Source: Thysanoteuthis rhombus (taxonomy: Eukaryota > Mollusca > Cephalopoda > Oegopsida > Thysanoteuthidae). From it: DNA of 64,000 bases. Position 1 is the first letter of the stretch; each line of letters begins with the position of its first letter. Where the stretch lies: contig OY735207.1 in the NCBI GenBank assembly GCA_963457665.1, positions 35,824,816-35,888,815 of the forward strand, read 5' to 3'. Below are positions 1 to 13,850 of this stretch, in pieces. A program made the translations under genes and the position numbers. The notes beneath the pieces were generated by a model that had not been told where the DNA came from, searched no databases, and was given only the letters and a program-made list of their open reading frames with translations.

Positions 1-359
1 AAGACATCAAAAACAACACAGAAAAAAAATGAATCAGAAAAGGAATTCCCATCAAGTTCAGAAATCTTTTCTAAATGAGATACAAGCGCATAAAATGCCT
101 TTTGAATTAATTTATTCTGGCTTTGATATAGAAATTAAAAATTGTGAATCTCAAGTTTGGTGTTTCTGTATAATAGTGGTCACCCATATCCATGATTTCG
201 CTCTTTGCGCTTTCAGTTCCCCACTAAGAACGAATCTCCTAACCGTCATATACTTTTTTTATTACAGTTTATTGTGATAATTGTTCTATTTTATGATTAT
301 ATATTGTCATTAATCTCCTATTCAGCCTATTTCATAACATAAACTTTATAAGAAGCATG

Positions 360-790
360 TATTTAGAGGAAAAGTTCAATACTATCGGCGGTCTCGACAT
401 CTGCTAGGGGAACAGATCTCCCGTAGATAAGGAGGAGCTATTGTATTTACTTAGTTCAGCTCAAGGTTTCAAGTGTGAGGCTCTAAGGGGTGATCAAATT
501 CACTGCACAGTCGTAATGCTTTGCTAGACTATATCACTTATCAAACCCATATCCTGCAACGAAAACTAAATGGTTCAGGGAAAAATGGAAGGGAAAGATG
601 AGAAACAAAACCATTTTTTATAGATTCTTCTCCGCGTCGACAAACTTATCTTGCAGACCATTACTACTGAGTGCTGGGAGTTAGATCCTCAATGACTGTT
701 TCACATATTTGGCCTTGTGCCAGATTGTGTTAAGGTCAGTAAATGCCATTTTGAGGCTGAAATTGTGTGTACCTTATATGTGTCAAAGGC
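360..790 (+). repeat. Repeat ending in GGCCTTGTGCCAGATTG
   Basis: Contains ACAGATCTCCCGTAGATAAG and GGAGGAGCTATTGTAT, echoed at 990-1025 as CCTCCCGCAGATAAGGGAGG then ACAACTGTAT. The right part (AGTGCTGGGAGTTAGATCC to GGCCTTGTGCC) resembles 12200-12275. Probably a degraded SINE-type element. Confidence 0.4.
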
Positions 791-897
791 AGGTATTTGA
801 GCCCAAGATTTTGAGTTTTAGAATTATCATTGTTCTCTCTATATTTCATCATAATTATTAATTTTTATTGTGTCTAATTTATAGATTAGGCATTATC

Positions 898-900
<3 letters not shown>

Positions 901-928
<28 letters not shown>

Positions 929-950
929 TTTATGTATGTATGTATGTATA
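901..950. repeat. (TATG)n microsatellite
   Basis: About 12 units with one TATT interruption. Confidence 0.9.
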
Positions 951-1469
951 GAAAAACATAGCTCCCATATTCGTTGGAGGCTTCGGAATATACCTCCCGC
1001 AGATAAGGGAGGACAACTGTATAGTCATTTATTATCCATTTTAAATGCATAGGGAAAGATGATAATCAGAAAGTGATATATCAGCTGGATATGATGAGTG
1101 AGAGAGTAATTCTCAACCAAGTATTTCCAACTTACCTCAGACTTAGCAAAAAATATATTGATGGGCATTGTCTTGAATTAAAATGATTCTCTTGAGATTC
1201 AGTAACGCTGGATGCTTTCGGATAAACACATTTAGGATTCTCTGAAGCGCATGCCTCATGTATGGGCGTTGTTCTAGGTTGTTGCCACTGGTAATGAACT
1301 ATTCAAGAGTTGTTCCACCACATACACATAAATAGCGAATCCAGCAGACGATCGCTTCTGAAGTGAATTCGATCCAAACTGGGTATCCCATGTATCTGGT
1401 CGTGCGCGGAGCCACATGTTTTTGATTTTTTTTTCTAAGAACAATATAATTGCAAAGACGTTAAAACTA

Positions 1470-2420
1470 GCTTGACCCATGGAAATTCCATGGGTGTTAA
1501 GAACATCCATTATATCATGTGCCCACTCATCTTTCACGTTATGCTAATATCTTTTTCATCCCCCTCTTATCTTTCCCAATCTTTGATGCACGCTCATGAT
1601 TTTATCTTAATGTTACACCATCATAGATAAGTATCATATGCAAAAATCTTTCTAACATCTCAGTAAACGACCTTTTTCTGACCCCTACATTCCTACCCTC
1701 TAATTAACATACCTGGCTATTTTCTCTCTCTCTCTCTCTCTCTCTCCCTCTTTTCCAACTCCCTTAGAAAATTACCTTTATTTCCTCTGCTTCCTTCCTA
1801 CCCTCATTACAATGCCTAATTCCCTTTTCTTATTCTCCTTTCCAACTCCTCAATGAATTACTTTTCACTTTTCTTCCCCCTCCTCTTTTCCTGTTCACTT
1901 ATCAAACTACCTAACTTTCCTTTCTCGCCCTCTCTCTTCCTTCCCCTTTTGGTAAACTACAAAGCTTTCTTTTCTCCTCTCTTCTTTCTAAATAAGATAA
2001 GGAATATTTTAAATAAATTAGATAATATTAGATTTTTTATTGTCGCTAAATAAGAGATACTTTTGATAAAATAAGTAATATCTTAATTAATATAATTCAT
2101 TGTGATGAAATGATATTTTCAATAGAATAAATTATATTTTCATTTAATTAATTTATAGCTTTTTAAAATATACAACACGTTGTCAAAAAACTTTACTCTG
2201 GTTTGCTGAACTAAATCTTCACCCAGATTTTTTTTACCTTATTCTGTAGCATAGCGGAGAAACGGATGTCTCTGTTGCCTGCTTTAATCCAATTTCTACA
2301 GTGCAAATCCCCCCCCTCGTGATTGGTTAGTGTTTGACCAATGACAGCGTAACGTGCGAATATCGAGACAAGCTTAATAATAAAATAAATGCCGTTGGCA
2401 TTTCATGATAGCATCAGTAA
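1470..2420 (+). repeat. Unnamed dispersed repeat, copy 1
   Basis: Begins with the palindrome CCATGGAAATTCCATGG, then ATCCATTATATCAT. A long CT-rich tract follows, then GGTAAACTA, a TTTGCTGAA...CCCAGATTT block and GTTTGACCAATGACAGCGTA ACG. The same landmarks occur in the same order at 12.66-13.85 kb. No coding capacity. Confidence 0.6.
1724..1747. repeat. (TC)n microsatellite
   Basis: About 12 pure CT units inside a longer CT-rich tract of the 1.47-kb repeat. Confidence 0.85.
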
Positions 2421-3862
2421 ATTAATTTACAGATTGGACAAACAAGGCTGAGGAGGATGTTACCCACTCAAATTTGATTTTTCCGGCTATAACTGCTTCG
2501 AAAATTGACTACACTATTCTCCGTAGTCGGCTAAAATTAGGGCTAAAAAAGGTTTTTATACTTCTTTTTAAAGCCCATTGTCAAATGAAAAAACCATATA
2601 CTTTGACTCCAGAAGAAATGATTGATAGAAGAATAGTAAATCTACTTTTATTAAACGTAAAGTATTTGTAGTGGATTCGCTAAAAAAAAAACTGCAGTAT
2701 CCGACTTGAAAAATATTCTCATAGCAAAAGGTTCAGTTGAAATTCAGTTTACCGATCTCAAATAAAAAATGATGAAAGTAATGAAAAAATATTTTACCTG
2801 TGTAGTTTGATTTGCTTTAATATCTTGAAAAATGGCTGAAATCGGCCGAATTGTTCCCATTTTCAGTTAACTTTATGGCTAAAGATGTTGAATATGTACG
2901 TTCTCACTTGGCTATAAGATGAAATTAAATCGACTAATTTTTATTTTCAATGGTCAGAATCTCGGTTCTCTGCTATCGCAGATTTTTTATCGGCTGATTA
3001 GAGGGGAATGGGTTGATATGGCCTCTCTGCCTGATAGCTTACCACGTTTTTATGGTGGTCGCCTCAGAAACCTGGATAGATACGCTCTAAAAATAGGTCT
3101 AAACTTTTTTTCTCTTTCTACAAAACACATACAGGTCTGTCACTACCCCTTCCCCTCCCTGTCAATCTCTGCTGTATCGCGACCAGTTATCAAGTACCCC
3201 AACTGACACTGCTCTAGTTACTGAGGGTCATGCGCGACAAACCCTACTCGGACAGCAACTATGATTAACAAGCAGAAGGGGAAGTGCCATTGCAAGAATA
3301 CGAATGGCAAGGTTCGTTTCACACCAAAGTAATTGTAAACGTCTCACGTCGTCAGTATATTTCAAATGAAGCTTTGTCATTATTTTCGACTAGTTTTTCT
3401 TTCATCTTTTTTTGTTGTTTGATCACACTGAATAGTAGAAGACGCACTAATACTAAGTTGTTCAAATTTCTTAAATGAAACATTGCTGTTAATAGTTTTT
3501 CTTTCATTTCATTTTTGTTGTCTTCATCGCAAAGCTCATGTTTTACATTCAAAGAGTGGGAGATTTACCCCCCCCCCTCTGCTGCGCTGTGTCTGAAACA
3601 GGTGGGGGGATCACCAGGATCTCGATTTTGATTCTGACAATTCAGTCATAATATAAAAAGCTGACTATAAAGAAATAAGTATCCACCACATGAAAACAAC
3701 AAAAAAAGGTCAAACGTACTTGTATATGGTTCTGATGGTTGGCCGAATATTGTGCTCCCCTCTGGAGGCTAGAGGATTTGGACCCCAGCCCCCCGCGAAA
3801 ATTCTTGGAGCACTCTGTTCAGTACGCAATATGGATTGGAAATAAAGTAGATTAGAATCATA

Positions 3863-4018
3863 ATCATCATCAGTCTTTTAACGTCCGTCGTTGGACATAG
3901 ACCTTCCCCAAGATTCGCCACACTTCTCTATCGTGGGCGTCGCGGAGCCATTACTTTCTGACTTGGTTTAGCTCGTCTCTCCATCTAATACTCTGCCGGC
4001 CTCGGTTGCGCGTGTGAG
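3863..4018 (-). mobile_element. RTE-like LINE, 3' fragment
   Basis: Reads inward from an ATCATCATC tail, then AGTCTTTTAACGTCCGTCGT and TGGACATAGACCTTCCCCA. These are shared nearly base for base with the copies at 21.3, 32.7, 39.2, 50.7 and 59.7 kb. It encodes on the minus strand the last residues of an endonuclease-reverse transcriptase ORF. 5'-truncated. Confidence 0.8.
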
Positions 4019-4154
4019 GTGGAATCCTGTCTGACAAGAACAACATCTTCACCTTTTGGCCTCGGTCACAAATCAGCGGGCAACATTCAAACTAAGTCGT
4101 GTTGTGTCATTATTCTTTATCCAATTTTCTCCTCTCTATGTAGTTTGTTTACAA

Positions 4155-4235
4155 TTATTATTATTATTAGTAGTAGTAGTAGTAGTAGTAGTAGTAGCAG
4201 CAGCAGTAGTGGTAGTAGTAGTAGTAGTAGTAGTT
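4155..4235. repeat. Trinucleotide array (TTA)n-(GTA)n-(GCA)n
   Basis: Successive ATT, AGT and AGC triplets. It gives artefactual poly-Ser and poly-Val frames. Confidence 0.9.
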
Positions 4236-5159
4236 AATCAGCCCTAAAAAATATTTGAAAACAAATTAGTCCAGAATGAATAATAATAATTCATCAAAAA
4301 ATTTCGTTATACTTGAGGTTATCATGTTTATGATTTTTACAAAGTTTAAACAAAAGAAGAAAGAAAAACTAATCAGAAGTAATAAATGTCAATGTTTCAT
4401 CTAAGAAATTCAGACGACATATTATCTATCTGATCCTCGTTAAATTCTTATATAATTCCTGTGAGATTAGTTTCTTCGCGTTACTTATCTGGATTTGATC
4501 AAAAGAAAACAGATCAGTTATTACGGAGAAAACGGATCACTCGTTTTGCTCGAACAAACACACGAGTACATTTTCATTCTGTAATGATATAGATTTTGTT
4601 GCTTATAAATTAGTAACAAATGGATGAAAATTCCTACGATGATAGTGTGAAAGAAAACATATGTATGGCTTTGTTGACTTTACAGTAGCCGGATTAGACC
4701 GGGCCGTGAGTAAGAACTCGTTTACATTCACGATAATATGGCGGTTATCATAGGTTGCTTGTATCAGATAATGGTTGCAATGACAGAGACCTGACGAGCA
4801 AGCTCACAAATAGTTCACAAAAGTTATCTAAGGGGCAAGGGATGTACCATATCCTGAACGTTCGCGAGAATGAAGACCAGCTGAAGGTTTAGGGGCCTGA
4901 CAACTACCATCTGATGCCTGTTTCACGTTTTCTATGAAAAGTGCACACAATAAGGTTGGTTTAAGGTCCAATGAGGTTAGCTGGATTGGTTTCCCCCTCG
5001 AAGCCTGACTCCCTGATCGCAGAGTTTACTATCTCTTCTACTCTTTCAATCACAAACAATTTTCACTGCTAGCGCAAGCAACATCTGAGTAAAACGGACG
5101 AGATCATCTCGACGGCAATAGAGTGGCAGTGCAATACGTCATCACCCATCTTCCGGTTC

Positions 5160-5850
5160 CACCTGTGAAATAATAATACTTTGACATCCAAACGGACCAC
5201 CTCATCCAAGCCTTAGATGACCGAACGTGGTAATCGTAGACAAGTAGAGGAAAACCTGCCAAATAATAGACGTGGCCGTGCCTGCACACCATAGCGTAAA
5301 GACGAAAGAGAGTGAAAAACTGAAAAAAATACCAAGATCTGGCAAGAGAACTGAAGAAGATGGGGAACATGAAAGTCAGGGTAGTGCCAGTAATAATAGG
5401 CGCACTCGGAACAGTCACAAAGACACTGAGGGTGAGATTGGAGGTACTCAAGATAAAAGGAAGTATTGAGACTGTACAGAACACATCACTGCTAGGAACA
5501 GCCCGGATACTGAGGAAAGTACAAGAAATATTAGATCTATGACCCTAAATATTAGCAGTGGCCAAAGAGAGGAGGAGGGAGGAGAAAATGAAGAAAAAGA
5601 AATGGTAGCAGAGGTGTAAATCACAGAACTGGTATGATAGATGAGATGTGGGCTGAAGACCTGAGGAAACTTACTGTCTCTCAGCCTTCAGCGATGACCA
5701 CCAGGCACCAGGCAACTGGTGTGAAACTGTAAACCGCAGTATTGCTGTGGACTATGAGAGTGCGAAGAGGAGGGCTGGAGACTTGATGAGACTTGCTGTC
5801 ACTCAACCTTCAGCGGTAACCACCAGGCAACTTGTGTGTAACTGCAAATA

Positions 5851-5893
<43 letters not shown>
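5160..5893 (+). mobile_element. Non-LTR retrotransposon of a second family: ORF2 C-terminus, 3' UTR and (ATG)n end
   Basis: Translation in shifting frames gives TSKRTTS, then DVAVPAHHSVKTKESEK, then MKVRVVPVIIGALGTVTKT and LLGTARILRKVQEI. I recognise this as the conserved C-terminus of a common animal reverse-transcriptase ORF (I..DVAVP......VVP.V.GALGT...LL.TARILRKV). Two or more frameshifts and stops make it dead. The 3' UTR (5545-5850) contains a direct repeat: TTCAGCGATGACCACCAGGC at about 5689 recurs as TTCAGCGGTAACCACCAGGC at about 5809. It ends in about 14 ATG units (5850-5893). Confidence 0.75.
5850..5893. repeat. (ATG)n at the 3' end of the 5.2-kb LINE
   Basis: About 14 units continuing directly from the LINE 3' UTR (AACTGCAAATA then ATG units). 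It produces artefactual poly-Met and poly-His frames. Confidence 0.85.
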
Positions 5894-5894
<1 letters not shown>

Positions 5895-6789
5895 CTGCAC
5901 CATACTTCGAGAGTCTCAGGTTCCTATTTTGTTGAATCTCGTTTTGCCAGGTATGGCTTTTTTTCTTTCGCTGTTTCTGGTAGCTTGTAGCTTGGAGGTA
6001 CCTCATCAAAATACCAGAGGGTGCCCGGTGATATCCCTTATACACTTTCAGATAGTAACCTCTTTGTGCTCGAAGCGCCCGAATCCCAGAAAAATAGGAA
6101 TTTATGAGGTATCATGCTGAATATTCAAATAAAACGCGTCCTAATAATATGATACCATAATAATCACTTAGAATGATATGTTTATTTTGCTGGACACATT
6201 GATGTAGATAGCAAATCGATCGATCCATTCGTAATGAGCGTGTCGAATTGCACAGATTTCACATAGATTGTCGCATATTCACCAAGTTACAAGTAATCAC
6301 ATGCAAGCAAATATACATGCATACGCTGAACACATCACAAGATCTTCACGGACACTGCATTACTCAAACGCAACAATTGTTTTATGGCTGATATGATACT
6401 TACGTGATTACGGATGGCCACTTCCAGGAAGTAGATGACCTGATAAGAGTCTTGGATCAGATCGTGAGTCAGAGCAGGGCAGCTTAACTTTGGATTGAGG
6501 TCTTGATGAAACCTGGGTTGTTGAACGTAAGGGTGTGTGAAGGACAAATGCGACAAAAGTTCATCTCTATTATCTGACGCCTGGATTTTAGAAAATGCCA
6601 GGGGTAGGCATTTCTAAAGACTGGACACCTATCTCCATCCGCTGAATTCCAATGAACATCCAGGAGAGAGCATCATGAAAATAATCATCAGCGGGAAGAT
6701 AACCTTCTCCAACTGTCGATGTTGAAAGTGACGTATAAATTGGGGAGGCAGTGTCAGAAGTTACGTTAGTAGTTATAGATACCTTATTC

Positions 6790-8482
6790 CTGACTATTAC
6801 TGTAATGTAGTAAATACCTAATCACAATTGCAATCATCGACACAATTCTCGAAAAAGGTCGAGGCTTCAAAGCTATAAACAAAGCTCTCAAAACAGACAG
6901 AAACAAGACTGTAAGACGCATCCAAGAATTATACCAAAAAATCTCCAGACAAGGACAACAAAACAACAAACGGGATACACAAGACCCTAGCAATGTTAGA
7001 GAATTTCCCAGAAGTTATCCCATTAGAGGTGAAACAAACCATCAAACAAATAAAGAAAGGCATGGCCCCTGAACCAGATAACATCACCATCGATTTATTC
7101 AAAAGAGCTGGTAAGATCATCACTGAGAAACTATCCATTCTATTCAACTTATTCCTTAAACAAAGGAAAGTCTTGGTAAGATAAAGTAAAGAAAAAGATT
7201 GGAACACTGCAATAATAAGAAAAAAGGAAAGCTGTAAAACCTCAACAAGTACAGACTAATAAGTCTACTTAACTGAATCTACAAACTTTTCACAAAAATC
7301 GTCATCAACCGAATCATCAAAATGGTAGATAAAAGCCAACCACGGGAACAAACTGGCTTCAGAAGAAGCTACTTGACCATAGACCATCTCCATAAATCAA
7401 CTAAAAGAGAAAGCAACAGAACGCAAAATGCCACTCGTTGTAGTATTTATCAACTTTGAAAAAAGTCTTCAACTCAGTGGAAATTGCCATGGTCATTGAG
7501 ACTACCACTCTACAAAGTGTACACCCCATATACGTCAGAATGATGCAGCATATACAGTCACAGCAGCTCATTTATCAGACTACATAAAGACTCGGAGCCT
7601 TTTCAGTTCCAGAAGGGGGTACGACAAGGTGATGCCAGTTCGTCCAAACTCTCACAGACTGCCTCAAGATGATTTCCTGAAACCTAGAATGGGAAAATAA
7701 AGGAATCAGAACAGACAGCGAATATTTGAGCAACCTCGGATTTGCAGACAATATCAACCTTTTTGTAGAGAACCTCCACGACCACCGACAAATGCTAGAT
7801 GAACTAAATGAAAAAAATAAGGAAGTCGGCTTTCACATGAACTTCAGCAAAACAAAGAGCATGTGCAAGAATCACATCGGAAATAAACCCACAACGAGAA
7901 AGTAGACCACTACATCTACCTGGGACAACGAATCTCCATGAAATCCTCAAAAGAAGAAGAAATCAAACGCAGAATCATACTAGGGTGACAAGTTTTCGAC
8001 AGAACAAGTTCAACCCTCAAGAACAAGAAAATCCAATGTCCTTAAAAGAATAGTATACAATCAATGCATACTCCGATAGTTATGAAGCTGAAACATGCAA
8101 CCTAACAGATAGACTGACCTGCAAACTGAGAAGCATACAACGTGCACATTAAAGAATCGTATTCAACCTCACATGGATAGATCACAACATAGCACAATAT
8201 ATCAGGAGGAAAACGGGTGTCAAAGATATTATATAATCTATTAGAAAACTCAAATGGCAATGGGCCGGTCATGTTGCAAGAATGACAGACAATCGATGGA
8301 CATCACAACTCCCAGCATGAATCCCCTGAGATCACATACGTAACTGAAGCCGGTGGAATACAAGATCGAGAGACGAACTAGACAACTTCAGAAATTATTG
8401 ACCCTGCAACGCCCATGATAGAAAGATCTGGCGAATCCTGGGGAAGGTAAATATCGAATGACAGACGTTAAAAGACTGATGT
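6790..8482 (+). pseudogene. RTE-like endonuclease-reverse transcriptase, decayed partial copy
   Basis: The longest copy of the RTE-like family in the window. Translation through several frameshifts and stops shows KGRGFKAINKAL, PLEVKQTIKQIKKGMAPEPD, NITIDLFKRAGKII, the thumb-side VRQGDA (7619-7636) and GFADNINLFVEN. In the last, the catalytic FADD reads FADN, so an essential Asp is lost. The C-terminal H-x-ARM region and final ACGTTAAAAGACTGATG follow. The endonuclease is missing. It is not functional. Confidence 0.85.
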
Positions 8483-8489
8483 TGATAGT

Positions 8490-9955
8490 AGTTATAGCAA
8501 CCTTACCTTAGACAGTCACTATATTAGTAGTAGCTAGTACTTTTTTGGCAACAATGTGACGCCCGTCGATAAAAACGACCGGAAATAGTAACTCGTCAAT
8601 TTTATTGTATTTATCTCTATGATATTGATAAGATAAAGATTGCTGAACTTTTTCATTCGAAAATTACTCCCGTAAACAATATAAGATTGGATAAATCTGT
8701 TTTCTAAACCATCAACATTTGAAAAAAAAACAACTAAAGCTCTTTATGTGAAGTTTCAATTCATTAAAAAAAGTATATAACAAAAAAAACCCCAGAGATT
8801 TCACATTTTTACTATCTTTTCCATAAAATGAGCCGGTATTTATCCATTTTTTAATCATCTTGCAATGAAAAGAGAATTTTGTGAAGAAATCGTATGAAAT
8901 ATTATTAAGTTAATCAAGCTATCTTTCGACAGCGGAGTTACTTCTGCCATTTTCAACCACTCAAACTAAAGCTATGTTACTACCATACTGTCTTTCTAAC
9001 CTATGAAAGATAGCGTGTTTAAGGTAACAATTATTATCACCTTTAATTGTTGGTATTGCTTTCATAGAATATTCGATGAAAGTGCAGTATCTATAAAGTA
9101 CATATACGTCACATAAATATGGAGGTATTTTGAAACCTGCCGCCGAACGAAAACAAAATATTACTATTGCTGAAATGTCAGACATATTTGTCGGATCATC
9201 TGACTGTATGAATTTTTTAAACAATCAATTTACTACGTAAATAAATATGTTCAAATATTCATGTGTTTTTTCCTTCAACTTAGTATCTTATATAACATAA
9301 CGCTTCACAAGCTCTGCACAAGCTAAATAATATACAACCAATCTGGTTTGATAGTTAGGCACTGGTGTGCTATAGAGTTTAGCTTAGACATATTTCCTCG
9401 AAGTTATGAGGCTGTATTTTATATTTACAATATTACTGCTTTCCAATGTCAAAATAGTCTCACATCTTTAGGAAATCTATAATAGTTGAAGCAATGGCTC
9501 TTTGATTGATGATTGCAATCAGGAACATAACTGTTCAGCTAAATTCCCATTTCTTGCCTGAAGTTTCCGAACGATTGAAAATCGATAAAATGACTCAAAC
9601 TTATGCAAATTTCATATTCATCATGAATTTACTGTCCTATACTAACAAGTGTGCGAATTTCCAGTCGGAATAACTGAAAAAAAAAAGGTTACAAAGAAAC
9701 AAACAAAATTTTCTTAGTGCAAATTGAGTATTATTATTTTTTTTAACTTTTGGAGCCAGACGTCAGGTGATGACGTTAGACCATTTGTGTTTTGTATTCC
9801 GTATGCTACAAGTTGTTGTGGTGGTTGGTGGCAAAATACAATTGAAGGATTAATTATTATTGTGAAAGGAAAATACTGTGATTAGGTTAGGGGCACACGA
9901 AAGAAATGTTAGACCAGCGTTATTACCTTTTCGCCTTATTAAGATACATACAAAT
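8490..9955. other. No recognisable feature
   Basis: AT-rich intergenic sequence with homopolymer runs. Short open frames only, none protein-like. Confidence 0.6.
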
Positions 9956-9956
9956 C

Positions 9957-10064
<108 letters not shown>

Positions 10065-10089
10065 ATGAGCGCACGTGTGTGTGAATGAA

Positions 10090-12650
10090 TATTCTTCTCA
10101 CATCGTAACCTTGTGCATTACAAGAATGCTTACAAATTCGCACGTTCAGTAAAAACAATGGTGAACAGAGCTTAGTTCCACGATGCACCACCTCCCCATT
10201 GCACTACAAGAGCTTGGGTCATGGCTGCACACTGATGTCTGCAGCATATATTGGGGTATTCAGCCCTTTTCCTCCTATCAGCATAAAGACCTTGTGTCGC
10301 ACTGTGCATCCGTGGGTATGTAATTACGTATTACCATGTATTCATCCAGCTTACCGTAGATCGTTGGCAGAATGTCGTACTGGACTGGGCTGTCAGAGTC
10401 TGGCATATTGTCATTCATTGTATTTCATGGAAGGAGGCAAGTTACTTGTGCTGGCTAGATAGATATTAGAAGGTATTACACGGTTATACAATAGGAGTGG
10501 CATGGAAAAAAACCTGGCCTCACTGTGGACTCTCTATAGACCGTTCCCACCTACAAGATCATATTTAAGGTGTTTGACGTTGGAGGGAAACCCGGGAAAA
10601 TTGGTTTCCTGCCCTTTCCAAGTTCATTGATATGAAAGCAATATGAACAACCTCGAACCCAGTTACTACATTCTGTTTTCAGTGTTGAAAGATACTGGAT
10701 CTATTTACGAACTAGATTTTAATTCGTAAGAACATTGAATACGTTCGTTTTTGTCATACAGATTCAATGAAAGATAAAGCTATGCCCAGTCATATGATGA
10801 AAATGTATCAATATAATCAATAACATTATCATTGTTTCTTCCTTTGAATAACTGTTACACTCTCATAGTAATATTTATCGTAGAGGTTTCACCAGCTTTA
10901 TGGAAGTTGAGCATTTCTATGAAAAAATTTCGTACATCGGAATGGCGTATCATTAATTCATATGAAGACAAAAATGGTAATGATTATATCTTAGGCTGAG
11001 CCGTCGAAACTTAGGCTGGTAGGAGACACAGAAATCTATGGGCCAGGATAAAAGGAAAGAGGGTTCCAGCTGCCTCCATAACGATTTGCTGCGAAACAAA
11101 CAGAGAACGTAAATTTCGATTTTCACCTTTTGTTGTTGTAAATACCAAAGATAGAGTTAGGCCAACTTTCGGAAGGGTGAGTAACCTTTACTTACTTGCT
11201 ATCATGGGTAACATCTTACGTGAGGTCTCTTTTTAGCTTGAAGTAATCCATATGCCAACTTGTTACCGACTGTTTCTGGTCCGAAAGTGTTTTCTGAATA
11301 TATTCCGCGGACAATGAATTTTTTGATAAAATTATTGCAGTCATATAAATTTAGCATTAAGTATAGAATTTCTACGCCTATGCGACTTTCATTTTAAAAT
11401 ATGCTGTGACTTTCATTTTAAAATATGCTACATCACAATTTGTAAAAAAAATTAATTATATAGCTACCCAATAGATTTCTGCAGATTTGTACGCACCATC
11501 TTTTGCATAAAATTAGGAAAATCTTAGAATCGTCTTCGAAATTTACCCAGACCTCTATTGTTTGTGGTATTAGTCAACTGTAGCATGTCATTCACAAGCG
11601 TTAGGAAAATGGGTTCCACTTGAATTCACAGAAAAAAATATCGGTCAGCGGTTGGTTATATACTTGCCTTTCACTTCTTGTTCAACACTGAAAATGTCGG
11701 ACAAAATAGTCACTGCGATGAAAATCCAACATAAAATTAAAGAAATCGTGGCAAAATTCAGCTTAAAATCTCAACCTGAACGAAATCAACGAGAGAAAAA
11801 CCTCCTTTTTCTGTATTTGGTGAGATTCACAAATAATTCTTTAACGCCCCAGTAAGTAACTGGCCTTTTTGAATGATGCAGTGAATCAGAAAAGATTTTT
11901 TTTTTTTAATGAAGATGATCACTGATTTTGCTGCATGACAACATCGTTCCTAGCATTACAAATGTGATGCAACAAGCACTCGGGAAACTGGTGTAGGAAG
12001 TTATTCCACAAGGGATATCTTCTATGACCGTCCCTTACGCATTACGACGTATTTCACACTATTCAACAATCCATTTTTTGGAGAAAAAATCGAGTCTTGA
12101 ACGCCGTCAAATACGGCAATATTAGTAGAGGGACACCTCACCACAAAGCAATGGCCAGCTTACTGGTATCCCAGACTATTACTACAGTATGTTCACTTCT
12201 TAGTGATTGACCCACACTTTTGGTCTCGTGCCAAATTAAGCTTAGGAAATACATTTTGGCTTTGTACTGTACTAAGCTAAACTATTAAAAAACATGAATA
12301 CTTCTGAGTGAGATTTTCACCGTATTACTTTTGGGGGCCTTGTTTAATACGATGAATTGTTTATCTGTTGAATATTGTGAGATAGCATGGTCCTGCAAAG
12401 CACTGTGTTGTATAAATCGACAAATATTGATTATACCCAGACACTTAGGCTAAATCCAGTGTTTTCCCTTAGTGATAAATGCAATTGATTTCTATATTTA
12501 ACCTACTTTTCTCTTAGCAACGCGTTCATCTAAGAGCTTCTGGCTGCTTCCCAAGAGATCCCACTCTTTATATTTTATTTTCCATAAATTTAAGCTTTAG
12601 AATTATTGTTTCTCCATCAATACCCTGTGGTATACGCCGGTTGCTCAGTT
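10090..12650. other. No recognisable gene
   Basis: Intergenic. A fragment near 12190-12275 (GGTCTCGTGCCAAATTAAGC) matches the SINE-like motif at 0.7 kb. A 25-bp direct duplication (GACTTTCATTTTAAAATATG) occurs at about 11383-11430. Confidence 0.5.
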
Positions 12651-12657
12651 ATTAACA

Positions 12658-13850
12658 CTTGCTGGGGCCGTGGAAATTCCACGGGTGTTGACAACTAAAA
12701 ATATCCATTATCTCATACCTATGCTGTTCTCTCACCTTATGCCTCTATCTTCACAGTCTCTCTTTTATCCCTGCCTATCATCGTTACCCATCCATGTTTT
12801 TTTTGTTTGTTTTTTTTCAAAATATTACACAAGCACTCAGGTGACTGGTGGTTATGCTGGAATTTGACGTGGATTCTGATTCGCCGGAGCTGTTGCTAAA
12901 GGGTCTTGGATAGCTAAGAATTTTGAATTGGATAGAGTACGTAGTTAGAAGACGGACTTGATTAGAGATGTACACGAGACCCCCCTCCCTGCACCTTGCA
13001 GAACGGGAGACGAGGGATCTCAGAAAAAAAGGCAACCAGCGTTGTGGAGAAAACAGTTGCCGTATTCCGGTCCCCTTCTCCTTAAAGTTGCAAGCTTACC
13101 AGCATCGATCACTCGTAGCGAAAAATAAGCGGCTGATTTAAATTCCATCGGGATTTCGTTGTCCATTTTTCCGTAGTTGGAATGAGAAGGAGATGGGAAG
13201 AAAGCCGGCTATGGCCGCCGTATCAGCAACGCGAGAAGTCGCCTATCTACCCAACAATCAACACAACGGATTGTGTATATTTTCTGCTCGATCGACCAAC
13301 GGTGTTGCATTTCACTTTCTTCCCATCTTCGCATTAACTACCTTCCTTTTTTTCTACACTCCCCGTCTCACTCTCTCTCTTTCTTTCTCTTATCAAACAA
13401 ACCCCTCCTCCTATCCACTCGGTAAACTAAATTTTTCTCACCTCTCTCTGATTTCCTTCCCTCTTGATAACCTCTGTGACTTCTCCCTGCCTCTATTCTT
13501 ATCCATTCAGTAAACTTGTCTTCCTTTACAACTCTTTCATTAAAATACCTAAGGTGAATGATGTTTTATCTGATTTAATGCTGAAAAAATAGCAAGCTAT
13601 ACATTTTTGAAAATTGGATACTCTAGTTTGCGAAATCGAATCTCAATCTAGATTTGTAACAGGCTTGTGATTCCGTAATATAACAAGTGTGAAGAAACGA
13701 ACAAAAGAATCCGTTCTACAAAGGTCCCTCCCTTTCTCTCTCTCTCAGTCAGTCTTTGACCCATCAGAGCGTAACGGTCACACGCTGTGTCAAGCAGATC
13801 AGTAGTATGATACTGACCTGCAAAATTTAATTTGATTTTTTCTAAAATTA
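12658..13850 (+). repeat. Unnamed dispersed repeat, copy 2
   Basis: CCGTGGAAATTCCACGG, ATCCATTATCTCAT, a CT-rich tract (13320-13500) with GGTAAACTA, TTTGCGAAATCGAATC..CTAGATTT, and CTTTGACCCATCAGAGCGTA align in order with copy 1. About 520 bp unrelated to copy 1 (12800-13320) lies in the middle. Confidence 0.6.

Noticed and set aside
3284..3330. Resemblance to the CR1-like ORF1 string at 32.0 kb (TGCCATTGCAAGAA)
   Set aside because: The match covers about 20 bp only and flanks do not align.
5104..5484. 126-codon minus-strand frame with hydrophobic stretches
   Set aside because: The opposite strand carries the recognisable LINE C-terminus; this is its shadow.
5803..6120. Poly-His and poly-Met frames around 5.85 kb
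   Set aside because: They are translations of the (ATG)n microsatellite at a LINE 3' end.
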